A DNA stretch of 44,637 nt from Clostridium sp. UBA3947 (GCA_002385545.1 DGDR01000244.1:1-44637), one strand, 5' to 3'; counted from the first letter of the stretch, positions 32,735 to 41,521 are shown. Program-made: numbers and translations. Notes: generated by a model not told the origin, from the letters alone.

Positions 32735-34258
32735 ATGATTATAAAGCCTGAAGAGGTTACATCAATTATTAAAGGTAAACTAAAGGAATTTGAAAACAGA
32801 ATAGAGACCGTATCCTCTGGCACTATAATTCAAATTGGAGATGGTATAGCTAGAGTTTATGGCCTAGATAACTGTATGGAAGGGGAGCTTGTGCAATTTT
32901 CCAATGGAGTATATGGAATGGCTTTAAATCTAGAGCAGGATAATGTGGGCTGTGTAGTATTAGGGTCGGAAGAGGGAATAAAGGAAGGAGATATTGTAAA
33001 AAGGATAGGTAGGGTAGTTGAAGTTCCAGTAGGTGAAGCCTTAATAGGCAGAGTTGTAAACTCTTTGGGAGTTCCGGTAGATGGTAAAGGGTCCGTTATA
33101 ACCAGTGAAGCTTATCCTATAGAGCATGATGCTCCAGGAGTTATCGAAAGGCAATCTGTTAAGGAGCCTTTACAAACTGGCATAAAGGCTATAGACGCTA
33201 TGATTCCTATAGGTAAAGGACAAAGAGAACTAATCATAGGTGACAGGCAAACTGGAAAGACCGCCATAGCCATAGACGCAATTCTTAATCAAAAAGGAAA
33301 GGATGTAATTTGCATTTATGTGGCTATAGGGCAAAAACAGTCTACAGTAGCATATATAGTAAATATTCTAAGAAAGATGGGAGCTATGGATTATACAGTA
33401 GTAGTATCCTCCACAGCCTCTGATAGCGCTCCTTTGCAATATATTGCTCCCTATGCTGGCTGTAGTATGGGTGAGTATTTTATGAATAAGGGAAAGGATG
33501 TACTCATAGTCTATGATGACTTATCAAAGCATGCAGTGGCCTATAGAACTATGTCTCTATTACTTAGAAGACCACCAGGTAGGGAAGCTTATCCAGGTGA
33601 TGTGTTTTACATCCATTCTAGACTACTAGAAAGATCTGCAAAGCTATCGGAGGAAAAGGGTGGAGGATCCTTAACTGCATTACCTATAATTGAAACCTTA
33701 GCAGGGGATATAACAGCCTATATACCTACAAATGTAATTTCCATAACCGATGGACAAATCTTTTTAGAGTCAGAATTATTCTATTCAGGCCAACGACCAG
33801 CGATAAATCCTGGTATTTCTGTATCTAGAGTTGGAGGTAATGCTCAAATTAAAGCAATGAAAAAGCTATCAGGTACCTTGCGACTTGAAATGGCCCAATA
33901 CAGGGAGCTAGAAGCCTTTTCACAGTTTGGCTCTGACCTTGATAAAGAGACAAAAAAGAGGCTAGATAAGGGTCAAAGGCTAGTTGAGGTGCTAAAGCAG
34001 GAGCAATATAATCCAATTCCAGTGGAAAAGCAAGTGATAATCTTGTATGCAGCGGTTAATGGCTATCTTAACAGTATAAAAATATCTAAAATAAGAGAGT
34101 TTGAAAAGACATTATTAGAATACATAGATACCTATCACAGAAATGTAGTTGCTTCTATAGCTGAGACGGGAGACTTGACTGAAGAGACTGAGAAGGAACT
34201 TAGAGAAGCTATAGGTGAATGTTACCGATTATTCTTGAATGAAGAAGAGCCTAAGTAA
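32735..34258 (+). CDS. atpA: F1Fo ATP synthase subunit alpha
   Basis: The regulatory nucleotide-binding subunit of F1. 507 residues, with P-loop GDRQTGKTAIAIDAI, VLIVYDDLSKHAVAYR and RPAINPGISVSRVGGNAQ. AGAGGTGA fits ATG 32735; GTG 32726 in the same frame is inside the ribosome site. Confidence 0.97.
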   Translation: MIIKPEEVTSIIKGKLKEFENRIETVSSGTIIQIGDGIARVYGLDNCMEGELVQFSNGVYGMALNLEQDNVGCVVLGSEEGIKEGDIVKRIGRVVEVPVGEALIGRVVNSLGVPVDGKGSVITSEAYPIEHDAPGVIERQSVKEPLQTGIKAIDAMIPIGKGQRELIIGDRQTGKTAIAIDAILNQKGKDVICIYVAIGQKQSTVAYIVNILRKMGAMDYTVVVSSTASDSAPLQYIAPYAGCSMGEYFMNKGKDVLIVYDDLSKHAVAYRTMSLLLRRPPGREAYPGDVFYIHSRLLERSAKLSEEKGGGSLTALPIIETLAGDITAYIPTNVISITDGQIFLESELFYSGQRPAINPGISVSRVGGNAQIKAMKKLSGTLRLEMAQYRELEAFSQFGSDLDKETKKRLDKGQRLVEVLKQEQYNPIPVEKQVIILYAAVNGYLNSIKISKIREFEKTLLEYIDTYHRNVVASIAETGDLTEETEKELREAIGECYRLFLNEEEPK

Positions 34259-34323
34259 ATCAAGATATTCAATATAAAAGGTTGGCTAAAAAGATGTTGC
34301 CAGGAAGACAGGAGGTGGTTTAG

Positions 34324-35175
34324 TTGGCTGCCGCTGGGTTAGTGGTTTTAAAAAGAAGGATAGAATCCATAAAAAAGACTAGAAAAATAACAAGAGCTAT
34401 GGCACTAGTAGCCACTGCAAAGCTAAGAAAGTGTCGCAATCTCCTATTTAGCAATGGATTATACTATGATAAGGTTTCTTCCGTTTTTCAAGACCTTTTA
34501 AAAGAAGTTCATAAGGATAATTTATATGTAAATAGTCCGAAAGAAGGTAAGAAGTTATATGTAGTATTTACTTCTGATAATGGCCTTTGCGGAGGGTATA
34601 ATAATTATCTTGTAAATAAAACTAAGGAGCTTTGCAAGGATAAAAATGAAAAAGTAGTGCTTTGTTTTATAGGACATAGGGGTAAGGGAGAGTTTGAAAG
34701 CTTAAATTATAATATTATGTCGGCACCTTGCCAGCTTTCAGATATTCCAACGGTGGAAGAAATTAAGGTTATAGTTAATCATTTAATAGAAGCCTTTAAA
34801 AGGGGTGAAGCTTCAGAAATTAACTTAATATATACTAAATTCATTACTACAGTAAAAACAGAAGTTGTAGTTGAAAAGTTACTTCCCCTTGAAGTCGATA
34901 GGGATGAAGCTACTAAGGAGTATATAATATTTGAGCCTTCCCTTGAAGAGGTTTTTGAAGAAGTGGTAAAAGAATATTTAAAAGAGAGAGTATATTATGC
35001 AGCTATACTTGCAAAGTCTAGTGAGCATAGTGCTAGAATGACTGCTATGGATGGGGCAACCCATAATGCCAATGATCTATTAGGGAAGTTGCAATTAAAA
35101 TATAACAGGATCCGGCAAAGCTCAATTACTCAAGAAATAAGTGAAATTGTGGGAGGCTCTGAAGCGCAGACTTAA
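34324..35175 (+). CDS. atpG: F1Fo ATP synthase subunit gamma
   Basis: The central rotor shaft. 283 residues with the N-terminal helix motif LKRRIESIKKTRKITRAMALVATAKL and the C-terminal helix SEHSARMTAMDGATHNANDLLGKLQLKYNRIRQSSITQEISEIVGGSEA. TTG start at 34324 after AGGAGGTGG. A 65-base gap separates it from atpA, the longest inside the core of the operon. Confidence 0.97.
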   Translation: MAAAGLVVLKRRIESIKKTRKITRAMALVATAKLRKCRNLLFSNGLYYDKVSSVFQDLLKEVHKDNLYVNSPKEGKKLYVVFTSDNGLCGGYNNYLVNKTKELCKDKNEKVVLCFIGHRGKGEFESLNYNIMSAPCQLSDIPTVEEIKVIVNHLIEAFKRGEASEINLIYTKFITTVKTEVVVEKLLPLEVDRDEATKEYIIFEPSLEEVFEEVVKEYLKERVYYAAILAKSSEHSARMTAMDGATHNANDLLGKLQLKYNRIRQSSITQEISEIVGGSEAQT

Positions 35176-35190
35176 GAAAGGTGGGAAATC

Positions 35191-36585
35191 ATGTCGGATA
35201 ATCTAGGGAAAATAGTTCAAATCATAGGTCCAGTAATTGATATTAAATTTAATTCAGATAACCTTCCCAATATTCTTAATGCCTTAGAAATAAAAATGGG
35301 AAATAAAACTGTTGTTGTAGAAGTAGAGCAGCATATAGGAGATGAGATTGTAAGAGCTATTGCTATGGAGCCTACTGAGGGTTTACGCAGAGGAATGTCT
35401 GTTTACGACACAGGGAAGCCTATTTCTGTTCCAGTAGGTGATGAGGTTTTAGGAAGATTATTCAATGTTTTAGGTAAACCTATAGACAATGGTGGGGAGA
35501 TAAAATGTGAAAATAGATATGCTATACACCGACCAGCGCCAAGCTTTGAAGAACAATCTGTGGAGCCGGAGATGTTTGAAACAGGCATTAAGGTTATTGA
35601 TTTATTGGCACCTTACCAAAAAGGAGGGAAGATAGGACTTTTTGGTGGGGCAGGTGTAGGTAAGACAGTTTTAATTCAAGAGCTTATAAATAATATAGCC
35701 AAGGAGCATGGAGGTATTTCTGTATTTACGGGAGTAGGTGAGAGAACCAGAGAAGGTAATGATCTTTACTTTGAAATGAAGGAATCAGGAGTAATTAACA
35801 AAACTGCTCTGGTATTTGGTCAAATGAATGAGCCTCCAGGAGCTAGAATGAGAGTGGCTCTTACAGGGCTTACTATATCAGAATATTTCAGAGACAAGGG
35901 CAAGGATGTATTACTTTTTATAGACAATATATATAGATTCACCCAAGCTGGTTCAGAAGTATCTGCTCTTTTAGGAAGAATACCTAGTGCTGTTGGATAC
36001 CAGCCAACCTTAGCTACTGAAATGGGAGCACTGCAGGAGAGGATTACATCTACAAAGCATGGCTCTATCACATCAGTACAAGCGGTATATGTACCAGCAG
36101 ACGATTTAACAGACCCTGCACCAGCTACGACCTTTGCACACTTAGATGCCACTACTGTATTATCTAGATCAATTGTAGAACTAGGCATATATCCGGCGGT
36201 AGATCCCTTAGAGTCCACTTCTAGAATCTTAGATCCAAGAATCGTTGGAGAGGAACATTACAAGGTTGCCAGTGAGGTTAAAAATATCCTAGAAAGATAT
36301 AAGGAGCTTCAAGATATTATTGCTATTTTAGGCATTGATGAAATTTCGGAGGAAGATAAATTAGTGGTGGCAAGAGCCCGAAGAATTCAGAGATTCCTTT
36401 CTCAGCCTTTTACTGTAGGAGAGCAATTTACAGGACTAAAAGGCAAATATGTACCTGTAGCTGAAACAGTAAGAGGCTTTAAGGAAATATTAGAAGGCAA
36501 ATGGGATCATGTTCCAGAAGCAGCCTTTCTCTTCGTAGGAGGTATTGATGACGTAAAAGAAAAAGCAAAGACCCTTATGGGATAG
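35191..36585 (+). CDS. atpD: F1Fo ATP synthase subunit beta
   Basis: The catalytic subunit. 464 residues, with P-loop GGAGVGKTVLIQEL, catalytic GVGERTREGNDLY, Walker B VLLFIDNIYRFTQAGSEVSALLGR and the DELSEED-like segment ISEEDKLVVARARRIQRFLSQPF (DEISEED form). The usual Phe in DNIFRF is Tyr here. GGTGGG precedes the ATG. Confidence 0.97.
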   Translation: MSDNLGKIVQIIGPVIDIKFNSDNLPNILNALEIKMGNKTVVVEVEQHIGDEIVRAIAMEPTEGLRRGMSVYDTGKPISVPVGDEVLGRLFNVLGKPIDNGGEIKCENRYAIHRPAPSFEEQSVEPEMFETGIKVIDLLAPYQKGGKIGLFGGAGVGKTVLIQELINNIAKEHGGISVFTGVGERTREGNDLYFEMKESGVINKTALVFGQMNEPPGARMRVALTGLTISEYFRDKGKDVLLFIDNIYRFTQAGSEVSALLGRIPSAVGYQPTLATEMGALQERITSTKHGSITSVQAVYVPADDLTDPAPATTFAHLDATTVLSRSIVELGIYPAVDPLESTSRILDPRIVGEEHYKVASEVKNILERYKELQDIIAILGIDEISEEDKLVVARARRIQRFLSQPFTVGEQFTGLKGKYVPVAETVRGFKEILEGKWDHVPEAAFLFVGGIDDVKEKAKTLMG

Positions 36586-36600
36586 CAGGAAGGGAGATTA

Positions 36601-36873
36601 ATGTTAGATAGACTTACATTAACAATACTTACAGCGGACAAAAGGTTCTATCAAGGAGATGTAAAGAGAATTAATATTACTAATAAAGAAGGTATACTAG
36701 AAATACTGCCTAATCATATTCCTTTAATAACTACTGTAATACCAAGTGTAACAAGGTTTGTGGACATTGAGGGAAAGGAACACAGGCTATTTACCTCAGC
36801 AGGTATTATACGAGTAAAAAAAGGCCAGGTAGACCTGCTCTGTGAAGATAGCAAATGGGTTGATAATCAATGA
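36601..36873 (+). CDS. atpC: F1Fo ATP synthase subunit epsilon, short form lacking the C-terminal domain
   Basis: Only 90 residues, against about 130-140 in most bacteria. The sequence covers the N-terminal beta-sandwich (LTLTILTADKRFYQGDVKRI, GILEILPNHIPLIT, FTSAGIIRVKKGQVDLLCED) that binds gamma and the c-ring, then stops where the two-helix C-terminal domain should begin. That domain normally inhibits ATP hydrolysis. About 40 bases later comes the operon terminator, so no remnant of the missing part is left. GGAAGGGAG precedes the ATG. Confidence 0.92.
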   Translation: MLDRLTLTILTADKRFYQGDVKRINITNKEGILEILPNHIPLITTVIPSVTRFVDIEGKEHRLFTSAGIIRVKKGQVDLLCEDSKWVDNQ

Positions 36874-36913
36874 AAAAATGGGCTTCTCCTACATAAGTAA
36901 AGATAATTATACT

Positions 36914-36944
36914 GGGATTCAGCTGAGCTGAATTCTTTTTTTTG
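36914..36944 (+). terminator. Intrinsic terminator of the atp operon
   Basis: ATTCAGC (36917-36923) and GCTGAAT (36927-36933) around a TGA loop, extended by G-T and G-C pairs, followed by eight Ts. Confidence 0.88.
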
Positions 36945-36983
36945 TTATATGGGAAATTGTAAAAATTAAGAGTGTGAAAGGAT

Positions 36984-37050
36984 GCTAAATTTCTAGCTTT
37001 AGCTTGGATATAAAATAATGTTAGAACTGTTGGAATGTAGTAAATTTAGC
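36984..37050 (+). other. Inverted repeat in the atpC-ywmB gap
   Basis: GCTAAATTT (36984-36992) returns as AAATTTAGC (37042-37050), ending where the conserved flank of heptamer block D begins. It may mark the edge of the element. The remainder of this 359-base gap holds the atp terminator and block D. Confidence 0.45.
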
Positions 37051-37108
37051 GTTCTGCAAAATTTTCCTTAATGTCTGACTTCTGATTTCTGACCTTTGAT
37101 ATCTAAGT
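37049..37108 (+). repeat. Heptamer repeat, block D, with conserved flank
   Basis: Five in-phase units (TCTGACT, TCTGATT, TCTGACC, TTTGATA, TCTAAGT) at 37074-37108, preceded by a 25-base flank shared with block C. Confidence 0.7.
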
Positions 37109-37232
37109 TATAGTGCTTTTTCACACTTTTTAATAAAAAGTATATATTAATAATATATTTAGTACTGCTGTAATGTGTATAAACTCTCTATTTTTGGCAA
37201 TAATTTAGCTAAGAATAATAGGGGGAATCAAA

Positions 37233-37913
37233 ATGACAAATAAAAAAATTGCTATTCCAATTTATCTACTGCTTTTAATCATTTATATAAGCAAGGTTAC
37301 AGTATCAGCTCATAGTATTAATGATATAAGTAGTAGCATTCTAAAGGAAACTAAGGGAAAAATCATAGAGTATGGGTTAAGGTATGAATTAAGCATAAGT
37401 GGAAATCCAGATGAAAGCTGCAAGGAGATATTTGATTTACTATCAACTAAGAAGGAAGCAGTGGTAGTAAACAATGGGGCAGAAGGACCTAAATTAAGAC
37501 TTGAATTCCATGATGACAAGATTAAAGGTTTTATAGGCTATTTCCAAGAGAATAATAAAGTTACCGTAGAGCTTGTTGGAGAAGAAAATATATCTTCTAA
37601 GAAAAATAAAATGGACGAGTTCCTTAAAAGAAAATCATGGAAGGTTATGAGATATGAATACCTAAAGGCTATAAGTTCAGAAAAGGATATATTAAAGATA
37701 AAAGGACAAGTTAAGGGTATTTTAAAGGCTTTTAATGTTGATAATATAGCAAGTATTCATATACAGAAAGGTTACAGTATAACAGGCTATACGGGGATAG
37801 GGAATCCAATTAAGAATGGCAATGGATTAATTGATATAAATTGTGCCATTCGTAGCTGTGAATCTGGAAGTTATGTAATAATAGGTACACCAGTAATCAG
37901 CATAAGCTATTAA
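37233..37913 (+). CDS. ywmB: YwmB family (DUF1779) exported protein
   Basis: A 226-residue protein with an N-terminal signal or anchor helix (IAIPIYLLLLIIYISKVTVSAHS) and an exported domain typical of the YwmB/DUF1779 family, which has a TATA-box-binding-protein-like fold and unknown function. It is placed between atpC and murA as in Bacillus, which strengthens the family call. AGGGGGA precedes the ATG. The gene ends 21 bases before the murA start. Confidence 0.78.
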   Translation: MTNKKIAIPIYLLLLIIYISKVTVSAHSINDISSSILKETKGKIIEYGLRYELSISGNPDESCKEIFDLLSTKKEAVVVNNGAEGPKLRLEFHDDKIKGFIGYFQENNKVTVELVGEENISSKKNKMDEFLKRKSWKVMRYEYLKAISSEKDILKIKGQVKGILKAFNVDNIASIHIQKGYSITGYTGIGNPIKNGNGLIDINCAIRSCESGSYVIIGTPVISISY

Positions 37914-37934
37914 CAATTTTTTATGGAGGACAAT

Positions 37935-39194
37935 ATGGAAAAAATAGTAGTAAAAGGTGGATGCAAATTAAGAGGCGAAGTAAATATTAGTTCAGCCAAA
38001 AATTCTGTACTACCCATTATTGCCGCAAGTATATTATGCGGAGAAAAATGTGAAATTCGAAATGCTCCTATGTTAGAGGATGTAATAGTCATATGTGACG
38101 TTTTAAGATCCTTAAATGCTAAAGTGGATATTGATAGGAAAAATAATATCATAACTATAGATACTTCAGAGGTAATTACTTGCGAACCAGACGCTGAATT
38201 AGTAAAAAAGATGAGAGCATCCTTTCTTATTATGGGTCCAATGGTAGCTAGATTTGGAAGATTTAAAATATCTCTTCCCGGAGGCTGCAACATTGGTAGT
38301 AGACCAATTGATTTGCATTTAAAAGGCTTAAGTGCCTTGGGAGCTAATATTAGTTTAGGACATGGCTATGTAGAAGCTTATACTAATAAGCTGGTAGGAA
38401 GTCAAATATACTTGGATTTTCCATCAGTAGGTGCTACAGAAAATATTATGATGTCGGCGGTTATGGCTGAAGGGGAAACCACTATAGAAAATGCAGCGGC
38501 AGAACCAGAAATTGTAGATCTGGCCTCTTTTTTAATTTCTATGGGAGCAAAAATTAAAGGGGCAGGAACAGATACAATTCATATAACAGGGGTAAAAAAG
38601 CTAAAGGGCGTGTCCCATACTCCCGTTTACGACAGAATAGAGGCAGGAACCTTTATGATAGCAGCTGCTATTACTAAAAGCAAAATAAGAATTAACGGTA
38701 TACTGGAGGAACATATGAAGCCAGTAATAGCAAAGCTAACTGAATGTGGTCTTTCAATGGAACAGTTTGGAAGGAGTATTATAGTAGATGGAGATAGAGA
38801 ACTACGCCCAGTAGATATAAAAACAATGCCATATCCTGGTTTCCCTACAGATATGCAAGCGCAGATGATGGCTCTTTTATCTACGGTTAATGGGACGAGT
38901 GTTATAACGGAAACAATATTTGAAAATCGTTATATGCATGTAAATGAATTAAAAAGAATGGGAGCTAATATAAGAACGGAAGGTAGAAGTGCCATAATTG
39001 AAGGGGTACCTCGCCTAACGGGAGCGGAGGTAAAGGCAACAGACTTACGGGCAGGTGCAGCCCTAATCATAGCTGGGTTAGCAGCAGAGGGTACTACCTC
39101 CATTCAGGATGTATATCATATTGATAGAGGCTACGTAGAAATTGAAAAAAAGCTTCAAAAATTAGGGGCTAATATAATTAGAATAAAGGAATAA
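37935..39194 (+). CDS. murA: UDP-N-acetylglucosamine 1-carboxyvinyltransferase
   Basis: Transfers enolpyruvate from PEP to UDP-GlcNAc, the first committed step of peptidoglycan synthesis. The 419-residue product has INISSAKNSVLPIIAAS-type start (here VNISSAKNSVLPIIAAS), the catalytic Cys118 in LPGGCNIGSRPIDLHL (target of fosfomycin) and TDLRAGAALIIAGLAAEG. GGAGG at 37925-37929 fits ATG 37935, not the in-frame ATG 37923. Confidence 0.97.
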   Translation: MEKIVVKGGCKLRGEVNISSAKNSVLPIIAASILCGEKCEIRNAPMLEDVIVICDVLRSLNAKVDIDRKNNIITIDTSEVITCEPDAELVKKMRASFLIMGPMVARFGRFKISLPGGCNIGSRPIDLHLKGLSALGANISLGHGYVEAYTNKLVGSQIYLDFPSVGATENIMMSAVMAEGETTIENAAAEPEIVDLASFLISMGAKIKGAGTDTIHITGVKKLKGVSHTPVYDRIEAGTFMIAAAITKSKIRINGILEEHMKPVIAKLTECGLSMEQFGRSIIVDGDRELRPVDIKTMPYPGFPTDMQAQMMALLSTVNGTSVITETIFENRYMHVNELKRMGANIRTEGRSAIIEGVPRLTGAEVKATDLRAGAALIIAGLAAEGTTSIQDVYHIDRGYVEIEKKLQKLGANIIRIKE

Positions 39195-39214
39195 TCAAAT
39201 TTATTACTTTTATA

Positions 39215-39243
39215 AAAAATTCGGCCATTGGTCGAATTTTTTT
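39215..39243 (+). terminator. Intrinsic terminator after murA
   Basis: AAAATTCGGCC and GGTCGAATTTT around an ATT loop (one G-T pair), followed by more Ts. Confidence 0.88.
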
Positions 39244-39252
39244 AATTAAAAA

Positions 39253-39352
39253 TCTAACATCTAATACATTAGCTCCATTACACATGATGCTATAACAATA
39301 ACAGAAAGTTTCTGACCTCCAACGTCTAAAGTCTAACTTCTAATTTCTAAGT
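39253..39352 (+). repeat. Degenerate heptamer repeat, block E (about 10 units in two sub-blocks)
   Basis: Four units at 39253-39280 (TCTAACA, TCTAATA, CATTAGC, TCCATTA) and six at 39311-39352 (TCTGACC, TCCAACG, TCTAAAG, TCTAACT, TCTAATT, TCTAAGT), separated by 30 bases and a two-base phase shift. The block runs up to the spoIID promoter. Confidence 0.7.
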
Positions 39353-39380
39353 CATATTTAGTCCGCTGAAATAATAGATT
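39352..39380 (+). promoter_or_regulatory. Candidate sigma-E promoter of spoIID
   Basis: TCATATT (39352-39358) matches KMATATT fully. After 14 bases AATAGATT (39373-39380) matches CATACA-T at the ATA, A and T positions. spoIID is a classic sigma-E gene. The -35 overlaps the end of repeat block E. Confidence 0.5.
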
Positions 39381-39409
39381 AATATATAAAAAGTACGGTG
39401 GAGGAAAAG

Positions 39410-40465
39410 ATGAAGAGAATTGTTTGGACTATAAATTTGAGTAAAAGCAAATTTGTGATGTTGATAATAGTAATACTAATATTAGTAATACCTATAATAG
39501 TACCTATATTTGCTAAAGGAAAAAGGAGTGAGGATGTTGACATTGGTGAATCTTATCAATTAACTCCTAATAGCATAGAATTCAGTAAGGTTAAGATTAA
39601 GGATGATAAATTAAAGATATTTTTGGCCAAAGAGAATAAGGTAGTAGAAATGAGCTTGGAGGAATATTTACCAGGGGTTGTGGCCAGCGAAATGCCAGCT
39701 AATTTTGAACTGGAAGCCTTAAAAGCTCAGGCAGTTGCAGCCAGAACCTTTGCTTTGGCCCACTTAAGGTCTATTGGAGGAGCTGGGTGTAGTAAAAATT
39801 CCCAAGCGGATTTATGTGATACAGTACATTGTCAAGTGTTTCAAAGCAAGGAAAGTAGGACAAGTTTATGGCCTGAGGAAAAAAAGGATGAGTATTGGAA
39901 TAAGGTACTCAGTGCTGTAAAAGCTACAGAAGGTGAAGTTCTTACCTATAATGGTGAGCTAGTTATGAATCCACAATACTTTTCTACTAGTGGAGGTAAA
40001 ACTGAGGATGCACAAACGGTTTTTGGATTTAGTGCTCCATACTTGAAAAGTGTAGATAGCCCTGGTGAGGAAATAGCTGCAAAATATAAGGAGACCTATG
40101 AGTTCACTTATAGTAACTTGGCAAATACAATAAATAAAAATTATCCAAAGGCTAAGCTAACAGCAGCGAATTTACATAAGCAATTGGAGATTCTCGAAAA
40201 AAGCGAAGCTGGAACGGTGACAAAGCTAAAAATGGGGAACATAGTTATAGCAGGTAAGGACTTTAGAACTATGCTAGGACTAAACTCCGCAAACTTTACC
40301 ATTAGCTATAATGATAACTCTGTTAAAATTCAATGTATTGGTTATGGCCATGGAGTAGGAATGAGTCAGTGGGGAGCTAATGTAATGGCACAAAAAGGCA
40401 AGGATTATAGACAAATTTTGACGCACTATTACCAGGGAACTAGGATTGAGAAGATAGAAAAGTAA
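39410..40465 (+). CDS. spoIID: Stage II sporulation protein D
   Basis: SpoIID is a mother-cell, membrane-anchored lytic transglycosylase that, with SpoIIP and SpoIIM, thins septal wall to drive engulfment. The 351-residue product has an N-terminal anchor (VMLIIVILILVIPIIVPIF) and the SpoIID domain, with LEEYLPGVVASEMPANFELEALKAQAVAARTFAL, and the C-terminal YGHGVGMSQWGANVMAQKGKDYRQILTHYY. GGTGGAGG fits ATG 39410; GTG 39398 in frame is part of it. Confidence 0.96.
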   Translation: MKRIVWTINLSKSKFVMLIIVILILVIPIIVPIFAKGKRSEDVDIGESYQLTPNSIEFSKVKIKDDKLKIFLAKENKVVEMSLEEYLPGVVASEMPANFELEALKAQAVAARTFALAHLRSIGGAGCSKNSQADLCDTVHCQVFQSKESRTSLWPEEKKDEYWNKVLSAVKATEGEVLTYNGELVMNPQYFSTSGGKTEDAQTVFGFSAPYLKSVDSPGEEIAAKYKETYEFTYSNLANTINKNYPKAKLTAANLHKQLEILEKSEAGTVTKLKMGNIVIAGKDFRTMLGLNSANFTISYNDNSVKIQCIGYGHGVGMSQWGANVMAQKGKDYRQILTHYYQGTRIEKIEK

Positions 40466-40523
40466 TTTTAGTCAAGAAAAATTGACAATAATAGATAAAG
40501 TTTTGGAGTTGGATTATATATCT

Positions 40524-40568
40524 AAAAAAGAGCTTTTTTTCAGCCATGCTGAGAAAAGGCTTTTTTTA
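40524..40568 (+). terminator. Intrinsic terminator after spoIID
   Basis: A nested stem: CAGC/GCTG around CAT, then TTTT/GAAAA-type pairs and AGCC-like base, ending in seven Ts. A further two-unit trace of the heptamer motif is at 40599-40612. Confidence 0.75.
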
Positions 40569-40686
40569 TATTTTGATTATAATTAATTTCATTTAAAGTC
40601 TTAAATCTAAAGCATTCCAAGAATGATAAACAGTTTAATTTGTCGTTTTTTATAAAAAAAACAGGAAAAATTTTCATCGCTAATAT

Positions 40687-40715
40687 GTATTTTTTACTAA
40701 GCTCTGGACAGACTA
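40687..40715 (+). promoter_or_regulatory. Candidate sigma-F promoter of spoIIQ
   Basis: GTATT (40687-40691), 14 bases, GGACAGACTA (40706-40715) matches GYWTA and GGNRANANTW with one mismatch each. Spacing is the same as in the spoIIR candidate. spoIIQ is sigma-F-dependent in Bacillus. Confidence 0.5.
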
Positions 40716-40733
40716 CAAAATGGAGGTGTTCGT

Positions 40734-41471
40734 ATGGACAAAAGATTATTTGACAAATCATCAAATTTCTTTAAGAAGGAGGGATTCTATGTAATATTAT
40801 TTGTTTGTCTTTGTATCGTAGCTACTATTGCCGCAGTTACTGCAAGAAATAATAAAACAGTAACGAAGCCGCCAGTAGTACAGGAAAGCAATGTAAAGAA
40901 AGGTGAAGTTGCTTCAAATAAACCAGAGGCACAAAGTACAGAAATACCTAATGCCATCCAGGTTAAAAATGAGAAGGAAGCAAAAATTACTGTTCCTAAG
41001 GAAGGGGCTACTTCTACCGCTGTATCTAAACCAGCAGACTACACTTTTGTAAAGCCAGTGGAAGGTCAATATGCAACAACCTTTACCACAGGGTTAGTTA
41101 AGTGTGAAACTATAGGAACCTATAAAACAAACAATGGAATAGAAATTAAAGCAAATGTTAACAGCAAAGTTTATTCAGTACTAGATGGAAAAGTAGAAAC
41201 TGTTGACAATGATCACACTGAGTTAGGTCAATATGTTGTAATCAACCATCAAAATGGTCTTAAAACCGTATACGCTAACTTGAAGGAAGATGTAAAGGTT
41301 AAAGCTGGTGATACAGTAAAAAAAGGTCAAGTCATCGGATATGTAGGAAAGACTAGACAAAGTTACTCCAATGAATACTATGGAGATCATTTGCATTTCC
41401 AAGTTATTAATGGCGGTAAATATGTGGATCCAGCAAAATATGTTAAGTATAGTCCTCTAAATAAAGAGTAG
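40734..41471 (+). CDS. spoIIQ: SpoIIQ-like forespore M23/LytM-domain protein
   Basis: SpoIIQ is a forespore membrane protein that binds SpoIIIAH across the engulfing membranes. The 245-residue product has one N-terminal helix (GFYVILFVCLCIVATIAAVTA), a Lys/Pro/Glu-rich linker (about 42-105) and a LytM domain. Of the zinc site, the second half HLHFQV is intact, but the first half reads NNGIEI where active enzymes have HxGxD, so both ligands differ. It lies between spoIID and spoIIID, as in Bacillus, with GGAGGTG before the ATG. Confidence 0.92.
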   Translation: MDKRLFDKSSNFFKKEGFYVILFVCLCIVATIAAVTARNNKTVTKPPVVQESNVKKGEVASNKPEAQSTEIPNAIQVKNEKEAKITVPKEGATSTAVSKPADYTFVKPVEGQYATTFTTGLVKCETIGTYKTNNGIEIKANVNSKVYSVLDGKVETVDNDHTELGQYVVINHQNGLKTVYANLKEDVKVKAGDTVKKGQVIGYVGKTRQSYSNEYYGDHLHFQVINGGKYVDPAKYVKYSPLNKE

Positions 41472-41479
41472 ACTTGTAT

Positions 41480-41519
41480 CCCGCCGGAAATAGATGAAAT
41501 CCATTTATTAACTGGCGGG
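41480..41519 (+). other. GC-clamped hairpin between spoIIQ and spoIIID
   Basis: CCCGCC (41480-41485) pairs with GGCGGG (41514-41519), and inside AAATAGATG pairs with CATTTATT. The G+C clamp is unusual for this AT-rich genome. No T-run follows, so it may be a processing or partial attenuation site rather than a terminator. Confidence 0.55.
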
Positions 41520-41521
41520 AG

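Noticed and set aside
35820..36218. Longer antisense open frames inside atpD, mbl, murA and the thiolase region
   Set aside because: They are mirror frames of strongly conserved genes, lack ribosome sites and resemble no protein family.
36874..36940. A frameshifted remainder of atpC
   Set aside because: Only about 40 bases lie before the terminator and none of the frames encodes helical epsilon-like sequence.
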